64,000 bases of DNA, taken from NCBI GenBank assembly GCA_943788755.1, contig CALSRM010000003.1, forward strand, positions 1,550,001 through 1,614,000. Direction: 5' to 3'. This stretch comes from an uncultured Flavobacteriales bacterium (GTDB taxonomy: Bacteria > Bacteroidota > Bacteroidia > Flavobacteriales_D > Parvicellaceae). Position numbers and translations under genes: made by a program. The notes below the pieces were generated by a model, which had not been told where the DNA came from, made no database searches, and was given only the letters and a program-made list of their open reading frames with translations. Below are positions 29,532-39,548 of the stretch, in pieces (the first letter of the stretch is position 1; each line of letters opens with the position of its first letter).

Positions 29532-30364
29532 TAAATCGCTTTTAGACTTAAGTCCATGTTGTGCACAGAATGTGTTAAAGCTCCAACAGAAATAAAGTCT
29601 ACACCGCATTCAGCATAATTCCTTAATGAATTTAGAGTGATGCCTCCTGAAGCTTCTGTTTCTGCTTCACCTTCAATTAATTGAACAGCAGTTCTTATAT
29701 CTTCGAATGAAAAGTTGTCCAACATAATTCTTTGAATTCCTCCAACTCTTAAAATTTCTTTTACTTCATCAAGGTTTCTGGCTTCAACTTCAATTTTTAA
29801 ATTTAAATTATTTGATTTCAGGTAATCAGTTGTTTTACGGATAGCTTTTTCAATGTTTCCAGCAAAATCAATGTGGTTGTCTTTGAGCATTATCATGTCG
29901 TAAAGACCCATTCTGTGATTATGACCGCCGCCAATTAATACAGCTTCTTTTTCCAAAAATCGGAGCAAAGGAGTTGTTTTTCTTGTGTCTAAAACTTTTG
30001 TTTTAAGTCCATTCAATTCATTGACATACTTCTTGGTGAGCGTTGCAATAGCGCTCATTCGTTGCATTACATTAAGAACTAAACGTTCAGCACCTAAGAG
30101 TTTTTGAGAATTTCCATCTATGTAAAAGGCGATATCACCATATTTTACTTCAGATCCATCTTCAATTAATTGTTCAAATTGAATACTGCTGTCAAATTCT
30201 TTAAAAATCTGTTTAGCAATTTCAATTCCTGCAATAATCCCATCTTCTTTTACCAATAATTTTGCTTTTCCAATAGCATCATCAGGAATACAAGCCAAAG
30301 CCGAATGATCTCCGTCTTGAATGTCTTCCTCAATTGCTAGCCGAACAAATTCTTTAATATCCAT
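29531..30364 (-). CDS. nadC: Nicotinate-nucleotide pyrophosphorylase (carboxylating)
   Basis: 277 residues, intact. It converts quinolinate and PRPP to nicotinate mononucleotide in de novo NAD synthesis. Motifs are EEDIQDGDHSA at the N-terminus, LNVMQRMSAIATLT, KVLDTRKTTPLLR, IGGGHNHRMGLYDMIMLKDNHI and the C-terminal barrel strands EVEARNLDEV, IMLDNF, EASGGITL and VGALTHS. The catalytic Arg, Lys and His of the type II phosphoribosyltransferase fold are all present. nadA and nadB are not nearby. The start is clear of the divergent rlmH by 140 bp. Confidence 0.95.
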   Translation of the reverse strand: MDIKEFVRLAIEEDIQDGDHSALACIPDDAIGKAKLLVKEDGIIAGIEIAKQIFKEFDSSIQFEQLIEDGSEVKYGDIAFYIDGNSQKLLGAERLVLNVMQRMSAIATLTKKYVNELNGLKTKVLDTRKTTPLLRFLEKEAVLIGGGHNHRMGLYDMIMLKDNHIDFAGNIEKAIRKTTDYLKSNNLNLKIEVEARNLDEVKEILRVGGIQRIMLDNFSFEDIRTAVQLIEGEAETEASGGITLNSLRNYAECGVDFISVGALTHSVHNMDLSLKAI

Positions 30365-30504
30365 TTCTGTAAAAATTTAATGGAACAAAATTAAAACAAT
30401 TTTTTACTGTAAGTTTGTTTTATAGGAGTTGTTTAAAGTCCTATTTTGATAATGAAAAGTGAATTATTTTTTAATTAAATCTTACTAATTAATACAAATT
30501 CAGA

Positions 30505-30978
30505 ATGAAGATTACATTAATAGCAGTTGGAAAAACGATTAAATCTTTTTTAATTGAAGGAGAGGTTACATATGAAAAACGTCTAAAACATTACATAGGT
30601 TTTGATGAAATAATTATTCCTGAATTAAAAAAAGCGTCAAAATTATCAGAGAATCAAATTAAGGAAAAGGAGGGTAAGTTAATTTTAGAAAAAGTAGAAA
30701 AATCAGATTGGCTAATTCTATTGGACGAAAATGGAAAGGAATTTTCATCTATTAATTTTAGTCAGTTTTTACAAAAGCAAATGAACTCGGGTGTTAAGCG
30801 AGTGGTATTTGTTATTGGAGGTGCATATGGTTTTTCTGAAGACGTTTACAAAACTGCTAATCAGAAAATTTCATTATCTAAAATGACTTTTTCCCATCAA
30901 ATGGTGCGCATGATTTTTAAAGAACAATTGTATAGGGGGTTTACAATATTGAAGGGAGAGCCTTATCATCATGGGTAG
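30505..30978 (+). CDS. rlmH: 23S rRNA (pseudouridine1915-N3)-methyltransferase RlmH
   Basis: 157 residues, exactly the family length, intact. SPOUT knot protein that methylates pseudouridine 1915 in helix 69. Motifs are MKITLIAVGKT at the N-terminus, LILLDENGKEFSS, VFVIGGAYGFSEDVY with the GGxxG SAM loop, and the C-terminal LSKMTFSHQMVRMIFKEQLYR ending GEPYHHG. It stands alone between the divergent nadC and the start of the polysaccharide locus. Confidence 0.96.
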   Translation: MKITLIAVGKTIKSFLIEGEVTYEKRLKHYIGFDEIIIPELKKASKLSENQIKEKEGKLILEKVEKSDWLILLDENGKEFSSINFSQFLQKQMNSGVKRVVFVIGGAYGFSEDVYKTANQKISLSKMTFSHQMVRMIFKEQLYRGFTILKGEPYHHG

Positions 30979-31155
30979 ATGTGTTTATTAGCATTTAGTG
31001 AATATATTTATCAGTGATCAAAAATTCTATTAATTATTCGCTTACGCAACGCTTTAATAATCTCCAAATAATTTATTTATCTTGTAAAGTACATCAAAAA
31101 ATCTTTTTACCTTTTGATTGTTGTTATTTTTTATAATATTTACCGAAAAAAAATA

Positions 31156-32161
31156 ATGATTAAAGTTGGAATTGTTGGATATGGATATTGGGGCAAAAAT
31201 TTAGTTAGAAACTTCAATGCATTGGATACTTGCGACTTAGTTTATGTCTGCGAAAAAAATGCTTCTCTAGCTGAAAAATGCACTAAACTTTATCCGAATA
31301 TCAAGGTTGTTTCTGATTATGCTATTTTATTAAACGACGACACAGTAGATGCTATTGTTATTGCGACTCCTGTAGATACACACTACCCTCTTTCCAAAGC
31401 TGCTCTGCTTGCAGGGAAACATGTTTTAGTGGAGAAGCCATTAACAAGTTCTTTGGCTGAAGCGGAGGAATTATTAGAACTTGCTAGTTCGAATAATTTG
31501 TTGCTAATGGTCGATCATACATTTCTTTATACAGGAGCAGTTCAGTACATGAAAAAAATGGTGGACAATGATGCTATTGGGCGATTGCAATATATAGATT
31601 CTACTAGAATAAATTTAGGTCTTTTTCAGCATGATGTAAATGTACTTTGGGATTTAGCGGCACATGATATTTCTATCTGTTTGCATTTAATGGGAAAAGA
31701 TCCTTTATCTGTTGATGCAATTGGAGTTTCTCATACAGCGAATGAAATTGAAAATATAGCTTATTTAACACTTAAGTTTGAAGATAATTTAATTGCCCAT
31801 TTTAATTGTTCTTGGATTTCACCAGTGAAAATTCGACAAATGTTAATTGGTGGAGATAAGAAAATGATTCTCTTCAATGATAATGAGCCAACTGAAAAAA
31901 TAAAAATATACGACACTGGTTATGAAGCAAAAACAGATGAAGACAGGACAAGAATTTTAGTAGATTATAGAACAGGAGATATCAATGTGCCTAAAATAGA
32001 AAGCACTGAAGCTTTGTCGCTAATGGCTTCTGATTTTATTAATTGTATAGAAACAGGGTAATACACCTGTTTCAGATGCAAAATTAGGAGTTAGTGTTGT
32101 TAAAATTTTAGAGGCTGCGCAAAAATCGATAAAACAGCACGAAGCAGAAGTTCTAGTATAA
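31156..32161 (+). CDS. Gfo/Idh/MocA oxidoreductase, likely UDP-sugar-uronate 3-dehydrogenase (one frameshift)
   Basis: Start at the ATG giving [20 protein letters not shown]; upstream in-frame codons are not conserved. The Rossmann domain has [24 protein letters not shown] and the catalytic Lys in [11 protein letters not shown]; the C-terminal domain has [18 protein letters not shown] shift at the GGGT run near 32057 hides the last about 35 residues, which then end in EAEVLV with TAA overlapping the next ATG. With the next two genes this matches the WbpB/WlbA-type step that oxidises C3 of a UDP-N-acetyl-uronate before amination and acetylation. The assignment of substrate is from gene order, not from residues. 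Confidence 0.85.
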
Positions 32162-32651
32162 TGAAATTAATTACCGTAGATTCAGACAAGCAAAGCTTGA
32201 ACAATGTTCAAGTGGGAGAAGGTGTTCGGTTTTTTAATTTCGTTAATGCTTATGGTTGCTCTATTGATGATAACTCAAAGGTAGGTGCCTTTGTTGAAAT
32301 TCAAAAAGGGGCAAGTGTTGGTAAAAATTGTAAAATTTCATCGCACACATTTATTTGTGAAGGAGTACACATAGATGATAATTGCTTTGTAGGCCATGGT
32401 GTAATGTTTACAAACGATTTATTTCCACGAGCAACTAATCCTGATGGATCACAGCAAACAGATGCGGATTGGAATACGGAGGAAACTTTTGTGAAAAAAG
32501 GAGCTTCAATAGGAAGTAATGCTACTATATTATGCGGTATAACTATTGGAGAAAATGCATTAATTGGTGCGGGTCTATGGTTACAAAAAATGTTCCAGCT
32601 AATACTGTTGTGGCAGGTAACCCTGCAAAAGTTATAAAAAAAATAAAATGA
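32161..32651 (+). CDS. Left-handed beta-helix N-acetyltransferase, WbpD/WlbB-like (frameshifted near end)
   Basis: Hexapeptide-repeat acyltransferase of about 163 residues. Repeats of the [LIV]-G-x4 type run from [19 protein letters not shown] through [20 protein letters not shown]. The conserved NDLFPRATN loop is the feature of WbpD/WlbB enzymes that acetylate the 3-amino group of UDP-GlcNAc3NA. A shift near 32577 hides the end, which reads [20 protein letters not shown] and stops at TGA 32649-32651. The start overlaps the preceding stop as TAATG and the next gene starts inside its stop (ATGA), so the trio is a tight operon. Confidence 0.85.
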
Positions 32652-33748
32652 ACGAAACTATAAATTGTTTAGACCTTAAAGGTCAGCACGCACAAATAAA
32701 GGATGAAATCTTTGAAGCTTTTGAAAAAGTATATGCTAAAACAGCTTTTTCTGGAGGCCCATTTGTGCAAGAATTTGAAGATAATTTTGTCACAATTTAT
32801 TGGAACAAAATATGCTATAGGAGTTTCAAGCGGAACAACAGCTTTACACCTATCAATGTTAGCATTAGGCATTGGACCAGGTGATGAAGTCATAATGCCT
32901 GCAAATACATTTATTGCAACTCCATGGGGTCCATCTCATGCTGGAGCAACTCCAGTTTTTGTAGATTGTGATCCTAAAACATGGCAAATAGATGCAGCTA
33001 AAATTGAAGATGCTATTACAGAAAAGACTAAAGCTATTATCGGAGTCCATTTATATGGTCAGCCATTCGATATTGATACGGTCAAAAAGATATGTAATAA
33101 ACATAAGCTATTTTTAATAGAAGATGCTGCTCAGGCTCATGGAGCAAAATATAAAACACAACAGTTGGAAGTTTTGGTGAAATGGCATGTTACAGTTTTT
33201 ATCCTGGTAAAAACTTAGGTGCTTGTGGAGAAGGTGGTGGAATTACGACTAATAGCGAAGAAATTAAAAACCATTTACATTCACTAAGAAATCATGGATG
33301 TAAGAAGCGCTATTACCATGATGAAATAGGTTACAACTATAGAATGGGAGGGCTTGAAGGTGCTTCATTAAATGTTAAGTTAAAATATATTGAAGGCTGG
33401 AACCAAAAAAGGCAAGAAATTGCAAAAAGATATTTAACAGAGATCGATAATCCTAAAATTCAAATGCAATTTCAACCAGATTGGGCTGAATCTGTGTTTC
33501 ATTTATTTGTCGTAATTCCTGATAATAAGTTAGCATTTGAAAATCATTTGAAAGAAAATGGAATTAACCCAGCTTATCATTACCCTGTTCCATGTCATTT
33601 ACAAAAAGCATACTCTCATTTAAATCATAAGATCGGTGATTTTCCGAATTCAGAATATTTGGCTGAAAACTGTATTAGTTTACCAATGTATGCGGAACTT
33701 TGCCAAAAAGATGTTAATAAAATTATAAGTATAATAAACAAATATTAA
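32648..33748 (+). CDS. DegT/DnrJ/EryC1/StrS sugar aminotransferase, WbpE/WlbC-like (two frameshifts)
   Basis: PLP enzyme of about 366 residues. It begins NCLDLKGQHAQIKDEI, then FSGGPFVQEFE, SSGTTALHLSMLALGIGPGDEVI and FLIEDAAQAHGAKY with the PLP-binding Asp. The Schiff-base Lys is in ACYSFYPGKNLGACGEGGG. The C-terminal half has IGYNYRMGGLEGASLNVKL and HYPVPCHLQKAY. Shifts occur near 32795 and 33170, at T-rich and mixed positions. Third member of the oxidoreductase-acetyltransferase-aminotransferase trio, it would add an amino group at C3 of the uronate. The result would be a 2,3-diacetamido-2,3-dideoxy-uronate (UDP-GlcNAc3NAcA type), if the first oxidation (WbpA) is encoded elsewhere. Confidence 0.88.
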
Positions 33749-33749
33749 A

Positions 33750-34516
33750 ATGAAAGAAACATTAGAATACTGGAACGAACGCGCAATATTAAACAAAGAC
33801 GGCCAGGAGAAATAACACATTTTGACGTTCATCAAAGACAATTTGAAATTGATTTTATATTAAAAATATCTAAATCAAAATCAGAATGTATTAGATCTTG
33901 GATGCGGTAATGGATACACTACAAATAAAATTAAAAATTCAGTAAAAAAAATAACAGGTATTGATTTTAGCCCTGAAATGATTAATAGAGCAAAAACAGA
34001 GGTTGGAGAGGATGAAAATTGTAAATTCTTAGTAGGTGATGCTAGAAATTTTCAATTAAATGAAAAATTTGATGTAATTATAACTCAAAGATGTTTAATT
34101 AACATTTTAGATTACAACAAGCAAAAAGAAGCTTTAATTAATATTCATAAACATTTGAAAAGCGGCGGGTTATTTTTAATGTTTGAAGGAGCTGCAGAGG
34201 GTAAAAAAAACCTAAACAAAATTAGGAATAAATTTGGTCTTGAAAACATCCCCTAAAGTTGAATATAATTTAGATTTTAAGGAGTCTGAATTAGAAGATT
34301 TCATGAAAGTCAAATTTAATCCTAAAAAAGCTGATAACATTTGGACAATATGAATATATAACAAGAATTATATACCCATGCTCTATTTTTCCTGAAAATC
34401 CTCATTATGAAAGTAAATTTCATGATATTGCTCTAAAGGCTGTGCAGAATAATGATGACAAATATCCTGAAATCAGCAAACTTAAATTCTGGATTTGGCA
34501 AAAAAAAATAAATTAA
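33750..34516 (+). CDS. Class I SAM-dependent methyltransferase (several frameshifts)
   Basis: From ATG 33750 (MKETLEYWNERA) the protein contains NVLDLGCGNGYTTNKI (motif I of the Rossmann methyltransferase fold), ITGIDFSPEMINRAK (motif II) and NEKFDVIITQRCLINI (motif IV), then HKHLKSGGLFLMFEG. Frame changes near 33812, 33890, 34250 and 34350 are needed to extend it to a tail KLKFWIWQKKIN. About 250 residues in all. It could methylate a sugar hydroxyl or amino group of the polysaccharide; no residue tells which. It starts 1 bp after the preceding stop. Confidence 0.75.
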
Positions 34517-34566
34517 TAATATAATGATAAAATCACATGAAATGGTAGTTCATAAATAAGGTGAAT

Positions 34567-35516
34567 ATGAATCTTTCAATATGCATACCGTGTTACAATG
34601 AAGAAGAGAACATTTTTGAAACGATATCAGAAATAAAAATTGAATTAGAAAAAATAAAATCAATTACCAACCATGAATTTATAATCATTGATGATCATTC
34701 AAATGATAATACTTTTAAAAGTATTAGTAAATTAAAGGATAATACAATAAAGTGTCTTAGACTTTCAAAAAGAAGTGGTAGCCACATTGCCATGAGGGCA
34801 GCAATAAAGCATGCTATTGGAGATGCTGTTCTATGTATTTCTGCTGATGGGTCAAGAAGATTACATTTCAATTTCAAGGATGATATCAAAATTAAATGAT
34901 GGAAACAACATAGTTTGGGGGAGTACGCAACAATAGAAATGAACCATTTTTTAAAAAGGGTATTTGCTAATGCTTTCTACTTTATGCCTTAAACGAGCTG
35001 GTTAAAGTTTCAAATGAAGAAATTGACATATCAAATGTAGATTTTTGGGATCTTAGATAAAAAAGCAGCAAATGCCATTAATGAATGTAATGAAAGAAAC
35101 ACATCTTTATTTGGACTAATTGTATGGCTAGGTTTCAAACAAGAACAAGTTCATTATGAAAGAAAAGAAAGGAGAATGGGAAACTCTAAATGGAGTATTA
35201 TTAGTAGGTTTTAAATTAGCGAAAGATTGGATTATTTCATTTTCCGCACTACCTCTTAAACTAATAACTTATGTTGGGTATATCTTTAGCATTATTAGGT
35301 TTTTTATATGCTATGATAATTTCAATCTTAGCTCTTATGGAAATCACTACTCCAGGATGGGCTGTGAAACTGTTCTCGTTAATTTTAATTATTGGTGGTG
35401 TTCAAATGACAATGATTGGCATAATAGGAGAATACTTATGGAGAACATTAGATGAAACTAGAAAAAGACCTAATTATTTTATTGAAAATGGACTCTACAA
35501 AGGAATAACAATTTGA
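34567..35516 (+). CDS. GT2 glycosyltransferase with two C-terminal membrane helices (GtrB/DPM-like; frameshifts)
   Basis: Polyprenyl-phosphate sugar transferase type. The N-terminal GT-A domain starts NLSICIPCYNEEENIFETI, then EFIIIDDHSNDNTF and AVLCISADG with the metal-binding Asp. After shifts near 34855, 34930, 34990 and 35050 comes WSIISRFKLAKDWIISFSA, and then two membrane helices (YVGISLALLGFLYAMIISIL and LFSLILIIGGVQMTMIGIIG). The closing GEYLWRTLDETRKRPNYFI is the standard tail of GtrB-like enzymes. It probably makes an undecaprenyl-phosphate-linked sugar for modification outside the cytoplasm. A GTG six bases upstream is an alternative start. Confidence 0.83.
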
Positions 35517-36627
35517 TTTGGAAATTAAGAAAAGTAATATTTAAAAATGATAATAACTTAAAAGGAAGTATACCTTTTTGCAACTCCCTTTTATTAGATG
35601 AACAATTATCAAATGAAAATTCAATCGTATCAATTTTTAATTAATCATACTGAAGTATCATTAATTTATATTGACTATAATGAAATTAAGTTAAATTTTG
35701 ATTTTGAATTTTGGTATAATAATTTAATAAATGAAAACTACAGGGAAGAACACGTTAAACCCTATTTCTGCAAAACTCCCATTTCATTATCATTATATCC
35801 CAGCAAAGATTAGAAAACTTTATTGCCTCAAAAATAATTACTGATGAAATTAAAAAATACCCTTCTAATTTGTTAGACTTCAGTGTTCAAAGAATAATTA
35901 ATATTATCGGCAAAAAATATTCTGAGGGCACCATTATTAGTTCTAACACACGATATTGATAGTGCAAAAGGGTTTAATTATATCGAAGATATTATTTCAA
36001 TAGAGGAGAAATATAAACTTAAATCTAGTTGGAATGTTGTTCCTGACCTTTATAAAATAGATCATAAAATTTTATCAAACCTATTTAATAATGGGTTTGA
36101 GATAGGTTTGCATGGTCTAAGACATGATAATAATGAAGCATTTATGAGCTACAAAAAGTTTAAATACAACCTAGAACTTACACTCCGGTTTTATAAATAA
36201 ATATGAAATAAAGGGGTATAGAGGTCCTTCATGGTATAGAACTAAAGCCTCATGAAAGTTTTATCGGAAAATTTTCAGTATGATTTATCATGCTTAGATA
36301 TTGATGTTATTTGTCCAGGTGGAAGAAGGTGGTGTTGGTACAATGAATCCTTTCAAATTTGAAAATGGGCTCATAGAACTTCCTTGTACCATTCCTTTTG
36401 AAACTCCTATATTATTAAATATGGTAAATCAAGAAGACATCGTTGAATATTGGAAAAATAAAGTTAACTTTATTATCCAAAATAATTGTATGCTTTTGAT
36501 AAATACTCATCCAGATCCCAATTATTTAGGAAATAAGAAAATGTTAGATCTCTACGATGAATTTTTAAGTTTTGTGTCGAGCTATAATTGGAATCATAAA
36601 TTACCGTCAGAAATTTTAGTAAAATGA
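35513..36627 (+). CDS. NodB-like polysaccharide deacetylase family protein (many frameshifts)
   Basis: TTG at 35513 overlaps the GtrB-like stop and gives MIWKLRKVIFKNDNN if read as start. After several shifts (near 35640, 35790, 35890, 36195, 36250 and 36340) the parts include PAKIRKL, then VLTHDID (NodB motif 1), IGLHGLRHD (motif 2 with HxxxH), GYRGPSWYRT (motif 3) and CMLLINTHPDPN (motif 5 with the last His). All catalytic motifs of carbohydrate esterase family 4 are therefore present. The protein likely removes an N-acetyl group from a sugar in the polymer or a precursor. The break density is the highest in the window, so exact sequence is uncertain. Confidence 0.65.
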
Positions 36628-37408
36628 ATGAATTATTATACTACCAACTTGAAAAAGTTTGAAGAAATCATTGGTGGTTTCAAGCAAGAAAAAGTCTTTT
36701 ATCTAAATTATTGACCAAATATCCTCACTTTAAAATCACTTGAAGGAGTTGAATGTAGGTATGTGGAACGGGATTTCATTTAAATACTATATCTCATTTT
36801 TGTAATAACGTTTATGGGATTGATTCTGAAAAAATAGCAATTGATATTGCTAGAAAAAAGAATCCTGATTTTAATTTTTTTATAGGAGATGCTAATAATC
36901 TTAAAAGCTCTTTATTGAACAATAACAACTTAGGTCTCGTTACTATTTTTAACGTTTTATATCATAAATATGTAAAGGATGAAAAAAAAATAATCAGTGA
37001 TGTGTTTTATCTGCTTCAGCCAGGAGGAATTTTAATACTAAATGAACCAGCTTTTGATCATTTAAAAGAACAACATGATGTTTATGACATGGGTTTAAGA
37101 AGGTTTAAACTTTCACATTTGGAGTGAATTATCAAAAGAAATTGGTTTTAATATCTTGAGTCAATCATATTTATAATGTAACCAGTTATTTTCCAGCACT
37201 TTTACTTGCAAAATTTGATCAACTAAAAGGATTGAAAATATTGATGAAAATGAAAAAACTATTGTTGGTGAACTTAAGATACCAATCAAATTTGTAAACC
37301 AAATAATGAAAATGTTTATTAAATTTGAAAATGAATTAATTTTGAATTCAGTTAAATTGCCCCTTTGGAGTTTCAACCCTGTTTGTTTTACAAAAACCTT
37401 ACAATTAA
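36624..37408 (+). CDS. SAM-dependent methyltransferase (frameshifted)
   Basis: Starts in the preceding stop (ATGA). The N-terminus reads MNELLYYQLEKV, then HWWFQARKSLLSK, the EExHWWFxxRR element of a methyltransferase group common in surface-glycan loci. Motif I is NVGCGTGFHLNTI, followed by NVYGIDSEKIAIDIARKK and LVTIFNVLYHKYVKDE, LLQPGGILILNEPAF. Shifts near 36660, 36755, 37125 and 37235 join segments to a tail ending LFVLQKPYN at TAA 37408. The abutting start of the epimerase gene shows operon structure. Substrate unknown; an O-methylated sugar or lipid-linked glycan is most likely. Confidence 0.72.
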
Positions 37409-38414
37409 ATGAATAAAAGTCATTAAAATTTTAGTTACCGGAGCTGCCGGTTTTATTGGAGTCTCATCTAGTTGATAGACTATTGCAAGAAGGGCATCAA
37501 GTTGTAGGTTTAGACAATCTTTTTAACGGTAAATTAAACAACTTAGAAGAAGCAAATAAAGATTTAAATTTCCTTTTTATTGAAGGTGATATATTAAACC
37601 GTAAAGATGTCAAAAAAGCTATGAAGGGCATTGAAATAGTTTATCATTTGGCCTGTCTCGGAGTGCGACATAGTCTTCATCTCACCATTTGAAAACCATC
37701 GAGTCAATGCAGAGGGAACACATATTGTTCTTGAAGAAGCTACTAACCACAATATAGATAGATTTTTTTACATCTCCACAAGTGAAATTTATGGAAAAAC
37801 TAATTCATTTCCAATAAAGGAAACTGATCCAACGTGTCCCATTACCATTTATGGATCTAGTAAACTTGCAGGTGTGAACACTATTACAAACTCTTTTAAT
37901 CAATGTTATGGTTTAAATACAACTGTTTTAAGAATATTTAATAATTATGGCCCTAGGGCTCACTATGATGGAGATTCGGGAGAAATTATTCCTAGAACAA
38001 TAGTCAATATTTTATACAACCAAAATCCAATAATTTTTGGCGATGGATTAATTACCAGAGACTTCTTTTTTGTTAGAGACACTGCTAAAATATTAACTTC
38101 TTTGTTAGGGGAGACTAAATTAAATGGGGCATACCATAAATATTGGAACAGGTATAGAAATTACCATGAAAAACTTGTTAGATACCATCTTAAAATTAAT
38201 GCCTGAAAATAAATCTAAAATTAAATATTTAGAATCTAGACCTGCTGATGTTCCTAGGCTATGGGTAGATAATGGGAAACTAAATTTAATGATTAAATTA
38301 TCCCCATTTAAAAATTTTGAATCTGGTTTAATTGAAACTATAAATTATTACAAAGAGTTAAGTAATGAAGCTAATTTACTTGATGAAATTAGCTTATTAA
38401 ACTGGAAAAAATAA
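37409..38414 (+). CDS. NAD-dependent nucleotide-sugar epimerase/dehydratase, extended SDR (frameshifts)
   Basis: Extended short-chain dehydrogenase. The N-terminus has VTGAAGFIGSHLVDRLL (NAD-binding GxxGxxG), LDNLFNGKLNNL, then STSEIYGKTN and the catalytic YxxxK in TIYGSSKLAG. The C-terminal part has RIFNNYGPRAHYDGDSGEIIP, GLITRDFFFV and NIGTGIEITMKNLL. Shifts occur near 37460, 37665 and 38145. It is most like UDP-glucose/galactose epimerases, 4,6-dehydratases and UDP-glucuronate decarboxylases; the sequence does not decide among them. The next gene, an aminotransferase, begins in its stop (TAATG), so the two may act in sequence to make an amino sugar. Confidence 0.82.
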
Positions 38415-39548
38415 TGAAAATACCAATTACAAGACCTCTATTAGGAATTGAAGAAGCAGATGCTGCTCATAAAACAATTCTTTCTGGTTGGGTTACTCAG
38501 GGCCCAAAAGTAGCTGAATTTGAAGAAGATTTTGCTGAATATGTAGGTTCAAAATATGCAGTTGCTGTCTCTAATTGTACTACAGCATTGCATTTAGCCA
38601 TGATTGTTGCAGGAATTAAATCAGGTGATGAAGTAATATGCCCATCAATGTCTTATATCGCCACTGCTAATTGCATAACATACGTTGGAGCTAAACCAAT
38701 TTTTGCTGAAGTTAATGAAGATTTCAATTTAGACATAGAAGATGTTAAAAACAGAATCAATTCCAAAACGAAAGCTATTTTATTGGTTCATCAGATGGGG
38801 ATGCCTGCTGACATTGATGCATTTCAAGCTATTTGTAAAGAAAAAAAATATAATATTAATAGAAGATGCTGCATGTGCTATTGGTTCCGTTTATAAAGGA
38901 AAAAGAATTGGAAGTCATTCTGATTTAGTTTGTTTTTCTTTTCATCCAAGAAAAGTTATAACAACTGGTGATGGTGGAATGATAACAACGTCCAATGAGA
39001 AATTTAATGAAAGACTGAAAATACTAAGGAAACATGCAATGTCAATCAGCGATCATGAAAGGCATAGTTGTAATGAAATCATATTTGAAGACCACTTAGA
39101 AATAGGTTACAACTATAGGCTAACTGATATACAGGCAGCAGTCGGAATTGAACAACTAAAAAAAATCGGTTCAATCATAGAAGAAAGAAGAAAAATATCG
39201 TTTAAATATTTAAATAGTTTTAATGATATTGAATGCATAAGACTACCATTAGAAAAAAATGGATACGAGTCTAATTATCAGTCATTCTCTATATATTTGA
39301 AAGAAAATGCCCCTATTCAAAGGAACGATGTAATGAGGAAATTATTAGAAAAGGGAATTTCATCTAGAAGAGGAATAATGACAGCACATCAAGAAACGGC
39401 ATATAATTTTATGGATATACAACTTCCAATTAGTGAGGATTTAAGAGATAACAGTATTTTGATTCCTTTGTATAATGAAATGACTATCGCTGAAATAAAT
39501 TATACCATAAGAGAAACGAGGAAATTATTGCTTTATCCTAAAAAATAA
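38414..39548 (+). CDS. DegT/DnrJ/EryC1/StrS sugar aminotransferase (one frameshift)
   Basis: About 377 residues. It begins MKIPITRPLLGIEEADAAH, with TILSGWVTQGPKVAEFEEDF, then NCTTALHLAMIVAGIKSGDEV, LIEDAACAIGSVYKG and the PLP Lys in SFHPRKVITTGDGGM. IGYNYRLTDIQAAVGIEQL is the partner-subunit segment. A shift at the A run near 38850 joins the halves. The pattern is that of sugar 4-aminotransferases (perosamine or QuiNAc4N type), fitting the epimerase/dehydratase before it. Its last 24 bases overlap the end of the minus-strand membrane protein, so the two transcripts collide. Confidence 0.87.

Noticed and set aside
29532-29609. Longer N-terminus for the YihY/BrkB protein
   Set aside because: The extension lies within nadC and is not membrane-like; the ATG at 29531 overlaps the nadC stop as TAATG and gives the family start.
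30979-31155. JUMPstart or ops-type element ahead of the glycan operon
   Set aside because: No GGCGGTAG-like core was found in the 177 bp upstream of the first gene.
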